DNA from: Parietichytrium sp. I65-24A
Lineage: Eukaryota; Sar; Bigyra; Thraustochytrida; Thraustochytriidae
Direction of reading: 5' to 3'
Assembly: GCA_012862575.1 (NCBI GenBank)
Contig: BLSF01000039.1
Coordinates: 249,695-313,694, forward strand
Length of the DNA: 64,000 nucleotides
The number at the start of each line of letters is the position of its first letter. Within the stretch, counting starts at the first letter, position 1. The notes below the pieces were generated by a model. That model made no database searches, had not been told where the DNA came from, and saw only the letters and a program-made list of their open reading frames with translations. Below, piece after piece: positions 32,630 through 43,404 of this stretch. Made by a program: the position numbers and the translations under genes.

Positions 32630-32758
32630 ATGATTCAGGCTGCCGCTTCTGCCGCTGCGGCGTTGCATGCTCTTGCCGCGATGCGAGTTTACCGCACCAT
32701 TCCCGTGGCCGGACGGCTGTTGAAATTTAAAGGCACCGACTCAATCACTGCAGCTTAG
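32630..32758 (+). CDS. possible 42-residue small protein
   Basis: An ATG-to-TAG frame of 43 codons inside a locally GC-rich island. The product begins MIQAAASAAAALHALAAMRV and continues with YRTIPVAGRLLKFKG, an Ala-rich, Arg-containing N terminus without acidic residues that resembles a mitochondrial targeting peptide or a tiny membrane-complex subunit. It may be a whole small protein or a first exon. No family is recognised. Length alone gives no statistical support. Confidence 0.3.
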   Translation: MIQAAASAAAALHALAAMRVYRTIPVAGRLLKFKGTDSITAA

Positions 32759-34546
32759 TCTGCGTCTTCCTCAACCTGCCATGCAGCGAGAACTGCGAGA
32801 ACTGGCAGCCCTGTTGGGACCACAAGTTCCGTCCTACGCAATCTTTGCATCCTTCTGACAGCACGCATCTTTGCTTGGCATCCGACCGACACAACCACAG
32901 TGTCCGAAAGCGTCCAAAAGAACACAATCGATCGATTGATTGATTGATCAAGATAGATAGATGGAATTCTGCTCTGTTGATTGATTGAAATCTTGATGGA
33001 AGGAACAAACAAACCAACAGTCATGGCATTGTGCATTTTAAAACTCACTCCGAGCCGAATTGCGTGAGCCTTCCTTCCCATGCTGCTGGTGTTACTCGAG
33101 TACTATCTCCTGCTTGGGCTAAAAGCATCCCAGACACCGTCTGACACTGCGTGCCTCCGTCTGCAGTTGGAACGAGCAAATGCGAAGAAAACGAAAACCG
33201 TTCAGTCAGAAAATGTTGGTCACGCCGCGAAGAATTCAAGTTCCGATCAATCAAAAATACAGAATCAGAACAGATGAGTAAACTGGAGGGAAGGAATGCC
33301 CGAGTAAGTTAACTCCGACGGCTTTGGGCAAAGGAGCAATGGTTCTTTTTGAGAGGTTGGAAAACGAGAAGGTCCAAAACTCGCCAATCTTCTTCCCCCC
33401 TCTCTCTCTCCCTCTCTCTCTCTCCTTCCTCCACCCCTCCAGTAAATGTTTGCAAGCTGGATACAACTTTTGAGAGGAAACGCACCCACGCTTTTTGGCT
33501 TTTTCGTTGGAGTGGAGGAATTCAGAGTGAACAACGATGTCGTAGATTGGAATGCACCACACGAGGGGCGGAAAGAAAGAGAGTTTGAATTTATACCACA
33601 TGACCACGAGTTACTATAGAACATCGCTCGCCAGTACTCACACATCGGTCCTGAGTAGGCAGCTTTAATAAAATCTCTAGTGTAGCGTTACATCGTGACT
33701 CACAAGTTCTGGGGCCATCTTTCTTTCTTTCTTTTTTGGTGTAAGGAGACCGTTAATCATTGCCTCAATTCGAAAACTTTCAAAAACAATAGGCCTTGAT
33801 ACCCTACCAATTAAGACCCAGCCTCGGGCCATGGGAGGAACTTCCATTTGCAGAATAACAATGCTAACTAATCTTGTGCAGCCGGCAGGAGTAGGAAAGA
33901 GAAAGAGAGTTGTGAGATGTTGTGAGTGTTGTGAGGAGAAAGTAAGAACCTGTTCGATTCCCCTCACATAAGCCTGGGTCCGGCGAAACTTCGCACCGTA
34001 CACAAAGCGTGCAACGCCTATTAACAGAGTTAGCTAAAGCGTGAGATAGCTACTAGCAGCTCGTACCAGTCGATCAGAGTTGGTAAATTTCCTTTGAATC
34101 GTGAACAAAGTTGTGACCAGTCTCGAGCTCTGAACTTCGGATAATTCCTATCCCTCACGACTCTCAGCATCTCGAAACAAATTTCGAAAAAGCGCAAACA
34201 AATCAAATCAAAACAAAACAATACCACGCGACAATCCATCTTTTAAAGTAATGTGCGAGAACTCCATGCAAGAACTCCATAACTCCACGCGAAGGAAAGC
34301 GTACACGAGAGAGGCTTTTCGGAACCTTTGTACTTGTCAAGTGTACTCACAGTCAGTACTTTTAACTTTTCCAAAAAGAAAAGAAAGGAAAAATAGACGA
34401 CCTCTGCAGCTCCACTGAGTACTGTGAGAGCCACATTCAGAGTGCGTCAAAGATACAAGTCCACTTCTGTGAAACAAAAGAGGAAGTATCGTACCCGTAC
34501 TGACAGGAAGAAAGAAAGAGGCGACGATGCGAGAAGCGTACTAGTA

Positions 34547-34565
34547 CTAAGTACTCAGTACTTAG
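34547..34565. repeat. AGTACT-type palindrome
   Basis: CTAAGTACTCAGTACTTAG, a 19-base palindrome perfect except for the central base. One of several such elements in the spacers of this window. Confidence 0.8.
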
Positions 34566-35562
34566 GACTGTGTGTTCCGCTCGTGCGTCCGAAACACGAT
34601 CTACACAATGCACTAAGAATAGTAAGCAAATCAGTATGGCGCGCAAATCATCTGCTTGCTCTCTCTGTTCAAAGCTCTGAATCCTCAAGCATCGCTTTTA
34701 TTTTCTTTCTTGCTTCCTTTACTCCTCGCTCTCGATGTGAAACAATTTATTGTATTGTGTATTCTGTAATTACAGTCAAGTTGTTTCTTCGTCTTTGCAT
34801 TGAATTCCCACCTCGGAAATTCAGAATTGACAAGTGAGAATTCAGAATCGCGGTTTCACAATTCGCCCGGGTATCGGTTCTATATTCCTCCAACTATAGA
34901 GTTCACAATTCTGAGTCACAACTCCTGAGAACATACCGACACAGTAGCAAAGTGTTGAGAATTCACGCCCTTGAATTCAGAGCTCCTTTCTTTTCTTCTT
35001 CTCTCTCACTCCTCCTCGGTTGGACCCATAACAAGTTACCCACAACGCCTAGACCTTTAGTACTACTAATTTCAGTATCCAATTAGTCAATCACTTACAG
35101 CCTTCGCTAGTAAGGATGTCAGGATTCAGAATGGAGGAATTCAGAGAGATCTGAATAGGAGGATTCAGAAACTTCTATATTATTTTTTAGAATCAAAGTT
35201 CAAAGTTTTTAACAAACGATGGAGAGAGCAGAATTTAGAATTCAGATGAAAGGTTGCGTGAGGTGAGGATCCAATGATGTTGTAAGTTGGAACGAGGCAG
35301 CAACGATGACCAGGGCATTCAAAAGGTGGCGAAAGAGAAGGAAAGCGAGAGACACACATACACACAGAGACAAAGACCCTCAGGGATAGAGGGAGAACTG
35401 CACTCCCCTCATCGAGAAATCGTGAAGATGCTTCCAAATTCCACCCACTCACTCACTCCCTCTCTAACGCCATCACCCACACGCTCACGAACTCACCAAT
35501 TACAAGCCCTCCATGATGGCCTCCTCTGCATGTGGCGCAGTGGGCCAGTCATCTTCGCTGCG

Positions 35563-35623
35563 AGAGCAGAGAGCAGAGAGCAGAGAGCAGAGAGCAGAGA
35601 GCAGAGAGCAGAGAGTCTGTCGG
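35563..35623. repeat. heptamer tandem repeat (GAGAGCA)n
   Basis: About eight to nine near-perfect 7-base units in non-coding DNA. Confidence 0.9.
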
Positions 35624-37419
35624 AGTTTTTCCATTATTCATAATTCATCTGAATTTTGAATTCTGAATTCTGCAACGTCAAAATTTCGCATTTAGAGTGT
35701 AGAGTTTAGAATCTTCACTTCAGAGTCGTGGAAGCAATGAATTCAGAGCCATCAGAGTTCAGAGTTCAGAGGCAAAGAGACACACGCAGAGAGAGAGGAG
35801 AGAGAGGAGAGAGGAGAGAGGAGAGAGACCTTCGGGAGTTAAAAGGGAGTACTCCGACAGCGAGACGGTGAGACGGTGGGGGGAGTGCGACAGTGAGAGA
35901 GATACGAATTCGAATACGAATACGAATGCGAATGTCATTGATCGATGAACGAAAAACAAAGAAGACGAGTCGTGAGAGTGGCGCGTCGCTAGTGGCGAGC
36001 GGGTAGGTGCTGTAGAGTAGAAGGCAGACAGCGGCTAGTAGCCGTCCTAGGCGCCGGGGTACAGTGCGTGTACGAGGTCGTGCCAAAGGCGCATTGCAAG
36101 GGATACCAAGCAATTCAGTGCAAATGTGCATCGAAACCAATCGAAATCGATCGAAACGCCCCAACACTGTGCTGTGTAAGCTGTGAGCTGTGAGGCGAAA
36201 GGAAAAGGGAAAGGGAAAGAAAGGCAGGCAGGGCGGGGCTCGCTCTTTGTAATGGAAATTGCCAACTTGCCGTCATCCGTGCATGTACTTGGAAGAGCCG
36301 TTCCCCATCGCCGATAGGAGCACATCCTGAAGCTTCACCAAACGGGGTTTGTGTGACTGAAACACACAGAGGCAGGTGTGCCGAATCGCGCTTGTGCTTG
36401 TTTCTTATTTCTTGTTTCTGTACAAGCCCGCAAAAGAAAGAGCAAGGCAGCAGCTTTCATCAAAATCAAGGGCTCATTCAGAGGCTTGCGCCAACCACTG
36501 CTACTTTGCATCACCTTTGCCTTGGTGCAGCGCGCAGTGAAGCCGTCTCTGCCAGAGTGTGCCACAGACTTGTGGGGCTCGCCAAAAGTCGAATTCGTTG
36601 CCCCGGTTGTACAACGGGGAACGACCAGCTGAATTTGAGGCTTGGCGCTCTGGAGGCTCTTGCCGAATACGCTCTTGCCTCGGCGTTTCAAGCCGCTCGT
36701 CTGACAAGACATCACACTTTGAAACGCTTGCGCTGCAAGCCCTCACACCTTTGCGCAGCACTCTTTCAGCGTGTCACCAGGTTGCCCGCGACTGCGCCTG
36801 GGACGCAAGACTCTCGCAGCCACTTGGTTTGCGCTGCGTGCCCATCCTCTACGGGAAAGCAGCATCGAAACATTGTCAAGTGTCCCGTTGGTTGAAACAT
36901 AGCTTTATGAAGACCAGAACAGATTGCAATTTGGTTACAAAGTCTTGCACCTCGCATTCGTTGCGGAAGATCAATCCAATCCCGGGCGTTGAGCCTGAAA
37001 CACCTGTCACGCAAACTATATTCAGAAGTGTGGTGAAGGGGATTCCTTCACTTGGCACAAAACCTCTGCGTGGAAAAACCTAGCCTCTGTTGGCTCTGAA
37101 CGCCTCTTTCTCTCCGCCACCACAGCCCGAGCTCGATCTAGCGTGGAGCTTGGGCGTGGGTACAGGTGCAAAACGCCAACCACACAACAATTTTCAGCGA
37201 AACCTTCACGTCCATACCCAAACATACATACACAGGACGATCTTCGGCTGGAGCAAACCAATCCCAAACTGTTGAAGCAAACACCGTTGTCCTCGAGCAC
37301 CAGCAAACAAACACTGCCGACGGCCAGCAAGCACACAACAGATCCGAATATCGGTCTCCTTCTCCGATAGTGAAAAGTTCTCGGTCTTTGCACAGAACAA
37401 GCCTCAAGTACTTGCCTCT

Positions 37420-39051
37420 ATGCCAACCATCAGGGAAAGCTTGCACACGACAACTTTAATGGATCATCATGCTCTGACGGACCCATTTCGAAGCCGAGAA
37501 GCCGTGCTTGAGGCTACTAGCGCTTCGACAAGTCCATCTATGACGACCTCCTCCACGAGTTCTTCAAAGCAGAATTTGGCAAAGAGAGCAAGTTATAAAG
37601 TACAGGGTCGCTCGAGACCAACGCCGCTGAGTCTCTCGAGCCAGCCACACCTCCAGCACCAGCAGTTACACCCTTCGCCGCCTTTGACTTCACTCTCTTC
37701 ATCATCTGCCATGACTCCCGATGTCAGCACTCCGTTTTCGCAGTCACAGTTCTTCCTTCCCTCGCCACAGCCGCCGTCGAGCGAGCTCAAGCTATATGGG
37801 CTTTCGTTGGATGGAGGTAGTGGCCACTTCAAAACCACAAATTACTCTGTTGACAGAAGGGCTGGCCTTGAGGAAGATGTGCACCATCCTGAAGAACCGA
37901 ATCTTGATGGCGAGGTAGAAGAACTTGAACACCTCAGCTCCAGCGTGCACGATCGGGAGAACGCAAGTATCCGCGGGAATATCCAATTCGACGATCGGTG
38001 GGACCCGACCGCTACGGACAACTCATTTGCATACTGCTACGAGGTGCTTTGCCACCCCTCCACTGACACATGCCCAAAGCAACACTATCAGTCAATGTCA
38101 AACCTGGATCCTTTTCCTCACAACCTTGGGGCGGAGGGAAAACTTTCACACGCTTGGGCGCGCGACGATGCGCAGCCCCGAATGGTGACGATTCGCGCGC
38201 AAAACCTAAAGCGTTCTCTCGAGGACCTCGACGTTAAAGACTTGGAGAGTCAGCATAGTAGTAAATCCATGAAAGTGGAAGCGCCTGAATGTGACGCTCG
38301 GGCGCCACCCCACCCGCACCATCTGCTGGATGGAAACAGGAATACCTCCATCTATCAATTTCCCCAGAGCTCTCCGCAGACGAGCATGGACATTTTTTTA
38401 AAATATGTTAGAAAGGACAAGCACGGACGAGTAGATGCGAGCGGGATCATTGACAAGGGTTGCTATGGGGAGTGGATACAGTCTAGAAAAAAGGTTTTGA
38501 AGAATCCGTATTTGACCTTTGTGCAAACCATTCGCGGCCACATCACCGGGGACCCAAAAATTGGCCGAAATCCTTTTCAGGCAAAGGTAGAAGCGGACTT
38601 GCTCCAGCTGCTACGTCGAAAAATGATATGGCCATGCTTTGAGGGAACACCGGCCAAGTATGGCAGTCGCGGGATGAAACTCGTGGGCTACCACGAAACA
38701 AGAGCAAAGCTACGTGAAGAGGAGGCGGAACGCCACAGACAACCTCACTCGTCGCCATCGTACAATCAAACAACATCGCTCTTCTCGCAGGCTACTTCTG
38801 ACCATATGGCTTCGCAGGGAGCGTATTCTCAATCGCAACTCCACGAACTGTACTCGGCGCAAGATACTCAGCACCAGCAAGACCTTCGCTTGAGTCTCGC
38901 ATCAGCGCTCATGCACAATGACAACCTAGATCATGACACTTCAATTTTACTTCGTGAAGTAGCATCTCAGCGCATTGGTCAGTATGCGCATGACTATTCC
39001 GGGGAAGGAATCAGGTTAAAGAGGGAAGACCGGGACTTTATGACCGAGTAG
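37420..39051 (+). CDS. protein with unknown conserved-looking core in disordered flanks
   Basis: A 543-residue protein. The first about 310 residues are low complexity (Ser, Thr, Pro, His, Gln). Residues about 320-440 look folded, with Lys/Arg-rich helices and aromatic residues (MDIFLKYVRKDKHG, GCYGEWIQSRKKVL, LLQLLRRKMIWPCFEG). A His/Gln/Ser-rich tail follows and the end is charged. A basic core between disordered flanks fits a nuclear regulator or DNA-binding protein, but no known domain is recognised. A second ATG lies 13 codons further on; neither has a strong context. Codon texture and length make it very likely a real gene. Confidence 0.78.
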   Translation: MPTIRESLHTTTLMDHHALTDPFRSREAVLEATSASTSPSMTTSSTSSSKQNLAKRASYKVQGRSRPTPLSLSSQPHLQHQQLHPSPPLTSLSSSSAMTPDVSTPFSQSQFFLPSPQPPSSELKLYGLSLDGGSGHFKTTNYSVDRRAGLEEDVHHPEEPNLDGEVEELEHLSSSVHDRENASIRGNIQFDDRWDPTATDNSFAYCYEVLCHPSTDTCPKQHYQSMSNLDPFPHNLGAEGKLSHAWARDDAQPRMVTIRAQNLKRSLEDLDVKDLESQHSSKSMKVEAPECDARAPPHPHHLLDGNRNTSIYQFPQSSPQTSMDIFLKYVRKDKHGRVDASGIIDKGCYGEWIQSRKKVLKNPYLTFVQTIRGHITGDPKIGRNPFQAKVEADLLQLLRRKMIWPCFEGTPAKYGSRGMKLVGYHETRAKLREEEAERHRQPHSSPSYNQTTSLFSQATSDHMASQGAYSQSQLHELYSAQDTQHQQDLRLSLASALMHNDNLDHDTSILLREVASQRIGQYAHDYSGEGIRLKREDRDFMTE

Positions 39052-39901
39052 TCTTCGTTCTCTCTGTTTGTTTCTCTTCTTCCACCAATTGCCCAGAAAC
39101 TAGTGGGCACCTTTTTTTTTTATAAAGTATATGCTTTGCTTGATTGATCATAAATGCATTTTCCTGTTTTCTATCACACTCTTTGCCAGCTCGCACTGGT
39201 GCAACTATTCAGCCGTGTGCGTCTTGGGCACGTTCCCCGAAGGAAAAGCGCTTTTGCTTCTGTTGCTTCTGTTGCTGCTGTTGCTTCTGTTTCGACCATT
39301 CTTTTCCAATTTCGACCGCAAGCATTTTACACTGGCAGCTCAGAATTGTGCATATGAACACACTGGCCCATGACGACCTTCATCGAATCGTCCATTCTGC
39401 AAAGCCAGCGAATCTGTGTCGTGTGATGTCTTTGGCTTCCGGCGGAAGCATTGGGCACAACAACGTTGACTCCGGTTCCAGTAAACCAGCCGAGTGCGGT
39501 GAAACATTTCGCAGTGCAGCGCCTAGCGCGAAAAATCAGCCCAAAAGACGAGATGGACGCGTCCAACTCCAGCAACTTTTGCAACAAAAGATGAGCTTGC
39601 TCACCATCTGCCGCGATCATGTAGCGCACGTCTGCCTCATCGTTTCTTTGGGCCTGAGAGACTTGCTTGGGAAGCCGAAGTGAACTCGCAGGCAATTCGG
39701 AGATGGAAAAACTTACTGTTATCGATGCGTCCTGAAAGTTTTCCTTACCCCTGAATTCCCTGAATCATGACTAATCGATTTCCACGTTGCCGGTAGATGT
39801 GGGACTTGCAGTACTTGTCCAAGTTGAAGTGCGAAGCGGGCGAAAGAGCAGGGCGGGGAGGCGAAAGGCTGTCGGGAGATTGCGAGAGAAGCGGAGAAGT
39901 G
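39052..39901. other. spacer with GTTGCTTCT repeat
   Basis: Contains a CTTCTGTTG-unit repeat (about 39253-39292). Open frames exist on both strands (plus 39144-39683; minus 39327-39620, from an internal ATG) without recognisable features; either could be part of an unseen small gene, but support is lacking. The end is the promoter and leader of the 7-helix protein. Confidence 0.45.
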
Positions 39902-41101
39902 ATGGCGCGGCACAGATGCAAGTCGTGGGAGATAGGCGACGACTGCAGCTGGGACCAAAGAGTCGCGAGAGTGTTCCTGCTGCCGATACTTGGGACAATC
40001 TTCATGGCGAGCGTCTGGGTCTGCGCAGCGCTCGCGAGGAGGAACAAGAGCTGGACCGCCCGCCCGGTGAAGTGCATGGTTGCGGTGTCGATCAGCCAAT
40101 TTTGTGACATTTTAGAACATGTGTTCGCGCTCACCGAAATGCGGGACGGCGCAAAAGACTGGTACCCGAACAACTTGGCGGACGCGATTGGGGACATCTT
40201 CCTCATGTACTCGCTCTACCTTTTTGCGGACATTTGGTGCGACAATGTTGAGATTCTGCTGACCAGGGACGGATTGTTCAGCTCCGACTTTGAGGATGAC
40301 TTGCGCAAGATTCGCCGGACGCACAAATTCATTGCGATCGGAACGGTGCCGCTGGCATTGATGTATTCCGTCAGCTCGATTGTGAATGAATATGAGCTGC
40401 TTTTGGGCATGTACCTCACATACATTGTGTTGATCGGCTTGGTGATCTTGACACCCACTGCGTTTCTGATGTACAGGACCGTATACTCTCTTCCGGCTGC
40501 TGTGCGCGACAACTCGACGTTTTCGCAGCTCAAATTCATGGCCCAGGTGAACCTTTTCGAGCAGATTTGGTGGAATTTCGTGATGATGGTGACCATTCTA
40601 AATGTGATATTGTTTTTACAAAGTCACGGCAGCAATGCCATATACCTTGGCGTTGCGTCCGTTTGCATTTCGGTTGGCTGGATCCTGATGCACCTGCAAG
40701 TTGTCCTTTATTTCGTGGAAGTTGCGAGGGCTGGGGTGAGGAAGAATCCTATTTTCGATCAGTCCATGCTCACCTCGCTCATGGCTAGCTCATGCGACAC
40801 GGAGGAATGTGTCCAACTGCAGGAGCCTAAGCGACGGCGCGGAGTTAAACTGGAGTTACAGTCAAATATACAGCCCACTTTCGACATTCACAAGATTGTA
40901 GCCTCCCCGACAGGTGGCGGGTCTAAATACATTGTTGCGGAACAAAGCGACGCAGGGTACGGCGACGGTGATACTACAAGATCTGCGGATAGCTTTGAGG
41001 CCGCAAGTTCTTACAAAGTTCTCGAGCACGGAGAAGACACTGAACTGACCCTCACAAACGGTAAGAGTGCTGGCTACGCGGAAGAAGGCTGCTTGCAGTG
41101 A
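39902..41101 (+). CDS. seven-helix integral membrane protein
   Basis: A 399-residue protein. Seven hydrophobic segments can be read: around VFLLPILGTIFMASVWVC, MVAVSISQFCDILEHVF, AIGDIFLMYSLYLFADIW, AIGTVPLALMYSVSSIV, YLTYIVLIGLVILTPTAF, WWNFVMMVTILNVILFLQ and GVASVCISVGWILMHLQVV. A hydrophilic tail of about 120 residues follows. The count and tail fit a receptor-like protein, but no GPCR signature such as DRY or NPxxY is seen, so the family stays open. The frame also has an ATG at 39797 (35 extra Arg/Gly/Glu-rich residues); the later ATG has the better context (G at -3, G at +4). Confidence 0.8.
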   Translation: MARHRCKSWEIGDDCSWDQRVARVFLLPILGTIFMASVWVCAALARRNKSWTARPVKCMVAVSISQFCDILEHVFALTEMRDGAKDWYPNNLADAIGDIFLMYSLYLFADIWCDNVEILLTRDGLFSSDFEDDLRKIRRTHKFIAIGTVPLALMYSVSSIVNEYELLLGMYLTYIVLIGLVILTPTAFLMYRTVYSLPAAVRDNSTFSQLKFMAQVNLFEQIWWNFVMMVTILNVILFLQSHGSNAIYLGVASVCISVGWILMHLQVVLYFVEVARAGVRKNPIFDQSMLTSLMASSCDTEECVQLQEPKRRRGVKLELQSNIQPTFDIHKIVASPTGGGSKYIVAEQSDAGYGDGDTTRSADSFEAASSYKVLEHGEDTELTLTNGKSAGYAEEGCLQ

Positions 41102-41436
41102 ACACGGCACGCCAAAATTTGTAACATAAAAAAAATGTCAAAGTATCATACCCGAGAAAAAGCCAAAGTACTCGTTGAACAAATGTATTACAACACATAA
41201 AAGGGAAAAGTTTGTGACCATATTTTCTCAACAACTAACTCTCACAGCAAGAGTCTTTCGGGATCGGCGCGCGCATGAACGAAATTATATCTCTAGCTAG
41301 CTAGCTCCAGAGTAGCGCACGTGCACAGGTGGGTGTTAGCCTTGGACCTATTTTTGGTCTGTCCAAAGTACCGGTGCGCTGGAGTGTCTCAACATTGCTA
41401 GTCAGCTACTGGTAGGACATCTCCAGTGTTTTTCAA
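41102..41436. other. convergent spacer, nothing recognised
   Basis: 335 bases between the stops of the 7-helix protein gene (+) and the TIR-like receptor gene (-). AT-rich, with a (CTAG)n run near 41293-41306. Confidence 0.5.
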
Positions 41437-43404
41437 TTAGCTCGAACTACTGAGCGAAGGCCCGACTTCGAGGTCGCCGTCGTCGAATCCAATCCCGCTT
41501 GCCTTGAAACGAGACTTGGACTTGTATGCCTTTATGAGTTCCTTAGCAACCTTTTCGACATCAGCCGGGAACTTTGAGGTGAACTGGATGGACTTATTGC
41601 GAGCAAACAAAGTCTGGACGAGAGACCGCGTCTCCGCTGTGGCCTTGCTATGAAATCCCGGATCCTCGTGAAACCTAAAACCAGGCTCATGAACCAGGAG
41701 GACTGGCTTTTTCAGCTCTACCGCGTTGTTCAGGTCTGCAGTGACAGACACGGACCCGAACGTGTCGTCAGCGAGCAAAATTACGAGGCAAGCGGCGGAG
41801 TTGACATTTCCAGCTTTGGTGCAGAGATACCCCTGTTTCTCCAATGATGTCTGTAACAAGCCCAACTTCTCCGAAATGGCCGAGTTGCTAGGATTTGACG
41901 ATATGCAAAAGTGCGCCGAAGTGTTCGGAGGCAGGGCTCCACGAGCTTCTCTCATCTGTTGAATCATACCAGACTTTTTGCAAAACAAGAACCCTGTGCC
42001 TAGGAAAGCAAGCGCCCCTACGGAGCCTAAAAGGACTGGTAGGAGTGATGTCGTTGCATCAGTCCCAGTGTTATTTTTTGCGATCATCGCGGAGGACGGG
42101 GCCTCCGTCGGTGGCTTGGTTGGCGCTTTGGTTGGAGATAAGGTAGGTGATACCTTGAAGACGGACATTACGCCTGGAAGGACCAATGAAGTGAAGCACA
42201 CAGTGTCACCAGTGCGAACTGCGACCAAACTCGTCGTTGCAAGGCGGCCATCGTCCTCGACCTGGAAAGCGATGCCATAGCTGCGATAGCTTGTGGATGA
42301 CGAAAGGGTGGTCCGGTGCAAGAAGGTGCTCGAATCGTCTTCGCTTTGAGAGAAATACTGCAGGTTGCCTTCCCCAGTAGTCCCTGTGCTCGCTGCGAGT
42401 GATCTCACCACAAGAAATTTCCCAGCAATGCTCACGGACACCCCGAAACTTGGGGCAGAGTAGGTAACTGTGGAGGCGACACTCCAAAGCCCCGTGTCGG
42501 CTTTGTCGTAAACAAACACTGCCTCCGTCCCGTCACTCGTGTATCCGTTCACAGCCAGACGGTCCCCGCTCAGATCAAACCTTTGTCCATAGGTTCCCGT
42601 GCAATTGCACCCAGCATCGGAACATCGAGATACAGAAATCGGGTACTGATCCCGATGTAGTTCTTGTCCAAGGGTTCCGCCCGACGGTGCTTCGATGGTA
42701 GTCTGCAGGTCCCAGGTAGAGTCAACCCAAGAATAAACATGAAGGCAAGATCCTTTGGAGGAATCCCCGGAAAGCTGGTCGGATTTCATGACCTCGACTG
42801 CAAGAACATCCGAGTCCATAATCATGCTCAGTATGGGCCCCGAGCAGTCCGTGCTGGGTACGCTGATCGTGCCGTTTTGTGCCCACGCAACTTGAGTTCC
42901 GTTTACCGACCTTAGATACACGTCTTTGCCAACGACAAGTCTGTCCCCCCCGAGCGCGAGTCTTTTTACACCTTCTGCCTTCGCGGTAACGTTGAGCTCG
43001 TACTCTACCGACCACGCTCTCGTTTCGCTATCCCGAGCAAAGATAACTACTTTTGACGATCCGTCATCCACAGCGAGGCGGTCCGCACTCAGTTTGATGT
43101 CTCTGACAAACTCGCACGAGTCGCAGGTCAAGATGGCCGACTGTTCAAGCGCCGCGGAAGAGCCATACTCGTAAATCACAACATTTTGATGCGTTGCGAC
43201 TGCCACCGTGTCGTCGTCGCTCTCCAGTGTGTGCCCGAAAGAGTAGATCGGAAGCCGTTCGTCCAAGTAGATTGAGCTCTCGTACTCGTCCAGGAGAGTC
43301 GTGCTCTGCACCTCCACAATAGGGTACAGAATATCCTGTGCCCCTGCCCCGAGGAAGGCTGCGACTACACTGATGCCAGCGCACGCATACCCGGTCACCT
43401 TCAT
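41437..43404 (-). CDS. type I receptor: FG-GAP-like ectodomain, TM helix, TIR-like domain
   Basis: A 655-residue protein. A signal peptide (about residues 1-22, cut near GAGAQD) leads to an ectodomain with repeated blade motifs (IKLSADRLAV, LALGGDRLVV, FDLSGDRLAV, FGVSVSIAGKFLVV), as in FG-GAP-type propellers. A Pro/Thr stalk (SPTLSPTKAPTKPPTEAP) precedes one helix (about 453-475) ending in Cys-Lys-Lys. The cytosolic part (about 496-627) has a TIR-like order: strand HFCISS, helix EKLGLLQTSLEKQGY, strand CLVILLADDTFGS, then ADLNNAVELKKPVLLVHE, like the TIR block before a strand of type PVxxV. A canonical TIR Trp-Cys and catalytic Glu are not seen (an Asp sits near that place), so NADase activity is doubtful; a scaffolding or signalling role is inferred. 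The assignment is by pattern only. Confidence 0.8.
   Translation of the reverse strand: MKVTGYACAGISVVAAFLGAGAQDILYPIVEVQSTTLLDEYESSIYLDERLPIYSFGHTLESDDDTVAVATHQNVVIYEYGSSAALEQSAILTCDSCEFVRDIKLSADRLAVDDGSSKVVIFARDSETRAWSVEYELNVTAKAEGVKRLALGGDRLVVGKDVYLRSVNGTQVAWAQNGTISVPSTDCSGPILSMIMDSDVLAVEVMKSDQLSGDSSKGSCLHVYSWVDSTWDLQTTIEAPSGGTLGQELHRDQYPISVSRCSDAGCNCTGTYGQRFDLSGDRLAVNGYTSDGTEAVFVYDKADTGLWSVASTVTYSAPSFGVSVSIAGKFLVVRSLAASTGTTGEGNLQYFSQSEDDSSTFLHRTTLSSSTSYRSYGIAFQVEDDGRLATTSLVAVRTGDTVCFTSLVLPGVMSVFKVSPTLSPTKAPTKPPTEAPSSAMIAKNNTGTDATTSLLPVLLGSVGALAFLGTGFLFCKKSGMIQQMREARGALPPNTSAHFCISSNPSNSAISEKLGLLQTSLEKQGYLCTKAGNVNSAACLVILLADDTFGSVSVTADLNNAVELKKPVLLVHEPGFRFHEDPGFHSKATAETRSLVQTLFARNKSIQFTSKFPADVEKVAKELIKAYKSKSRFKASGIGFDDGDLEVGPSLSSSS

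Larger units (their letters stand above)
31573..37419. other. 5.8 kb gene-poor region
   Basis: Apart from one possible small ORF at 32630-32758, no supported gene. Repeats include a GATTGATTGATTG tract near 32934-32948, (GAGAGCA)n at 35563-35623 and GAGAGAG-rich runs near 35786-35827. An AGTACT palindrome is at 34547-34565. The stretch 36350-37080 has higher GC and long open frames on both strands but no recognisable product; it may be a decayed gene or the long leader of the gene at 37420. Confidence 0.5.

Noticed and set aside
33080-33277. 65-codon frame beginning with a hydrophobic stretch
   Set aside because: Could mimic a small secreted protein, but length and composition give no support over chance.
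33949-33966. Sequence like a tRNA B box (TGTTCGATTC)
   Set aside because: No matching acceptor, D or anticodon arm in the flanks.
39327-39620. 97-codon minus-strand frame with protein-like texture
   Set aside because: The opposite strand is also open across it, no family is recognised and the start is weak.
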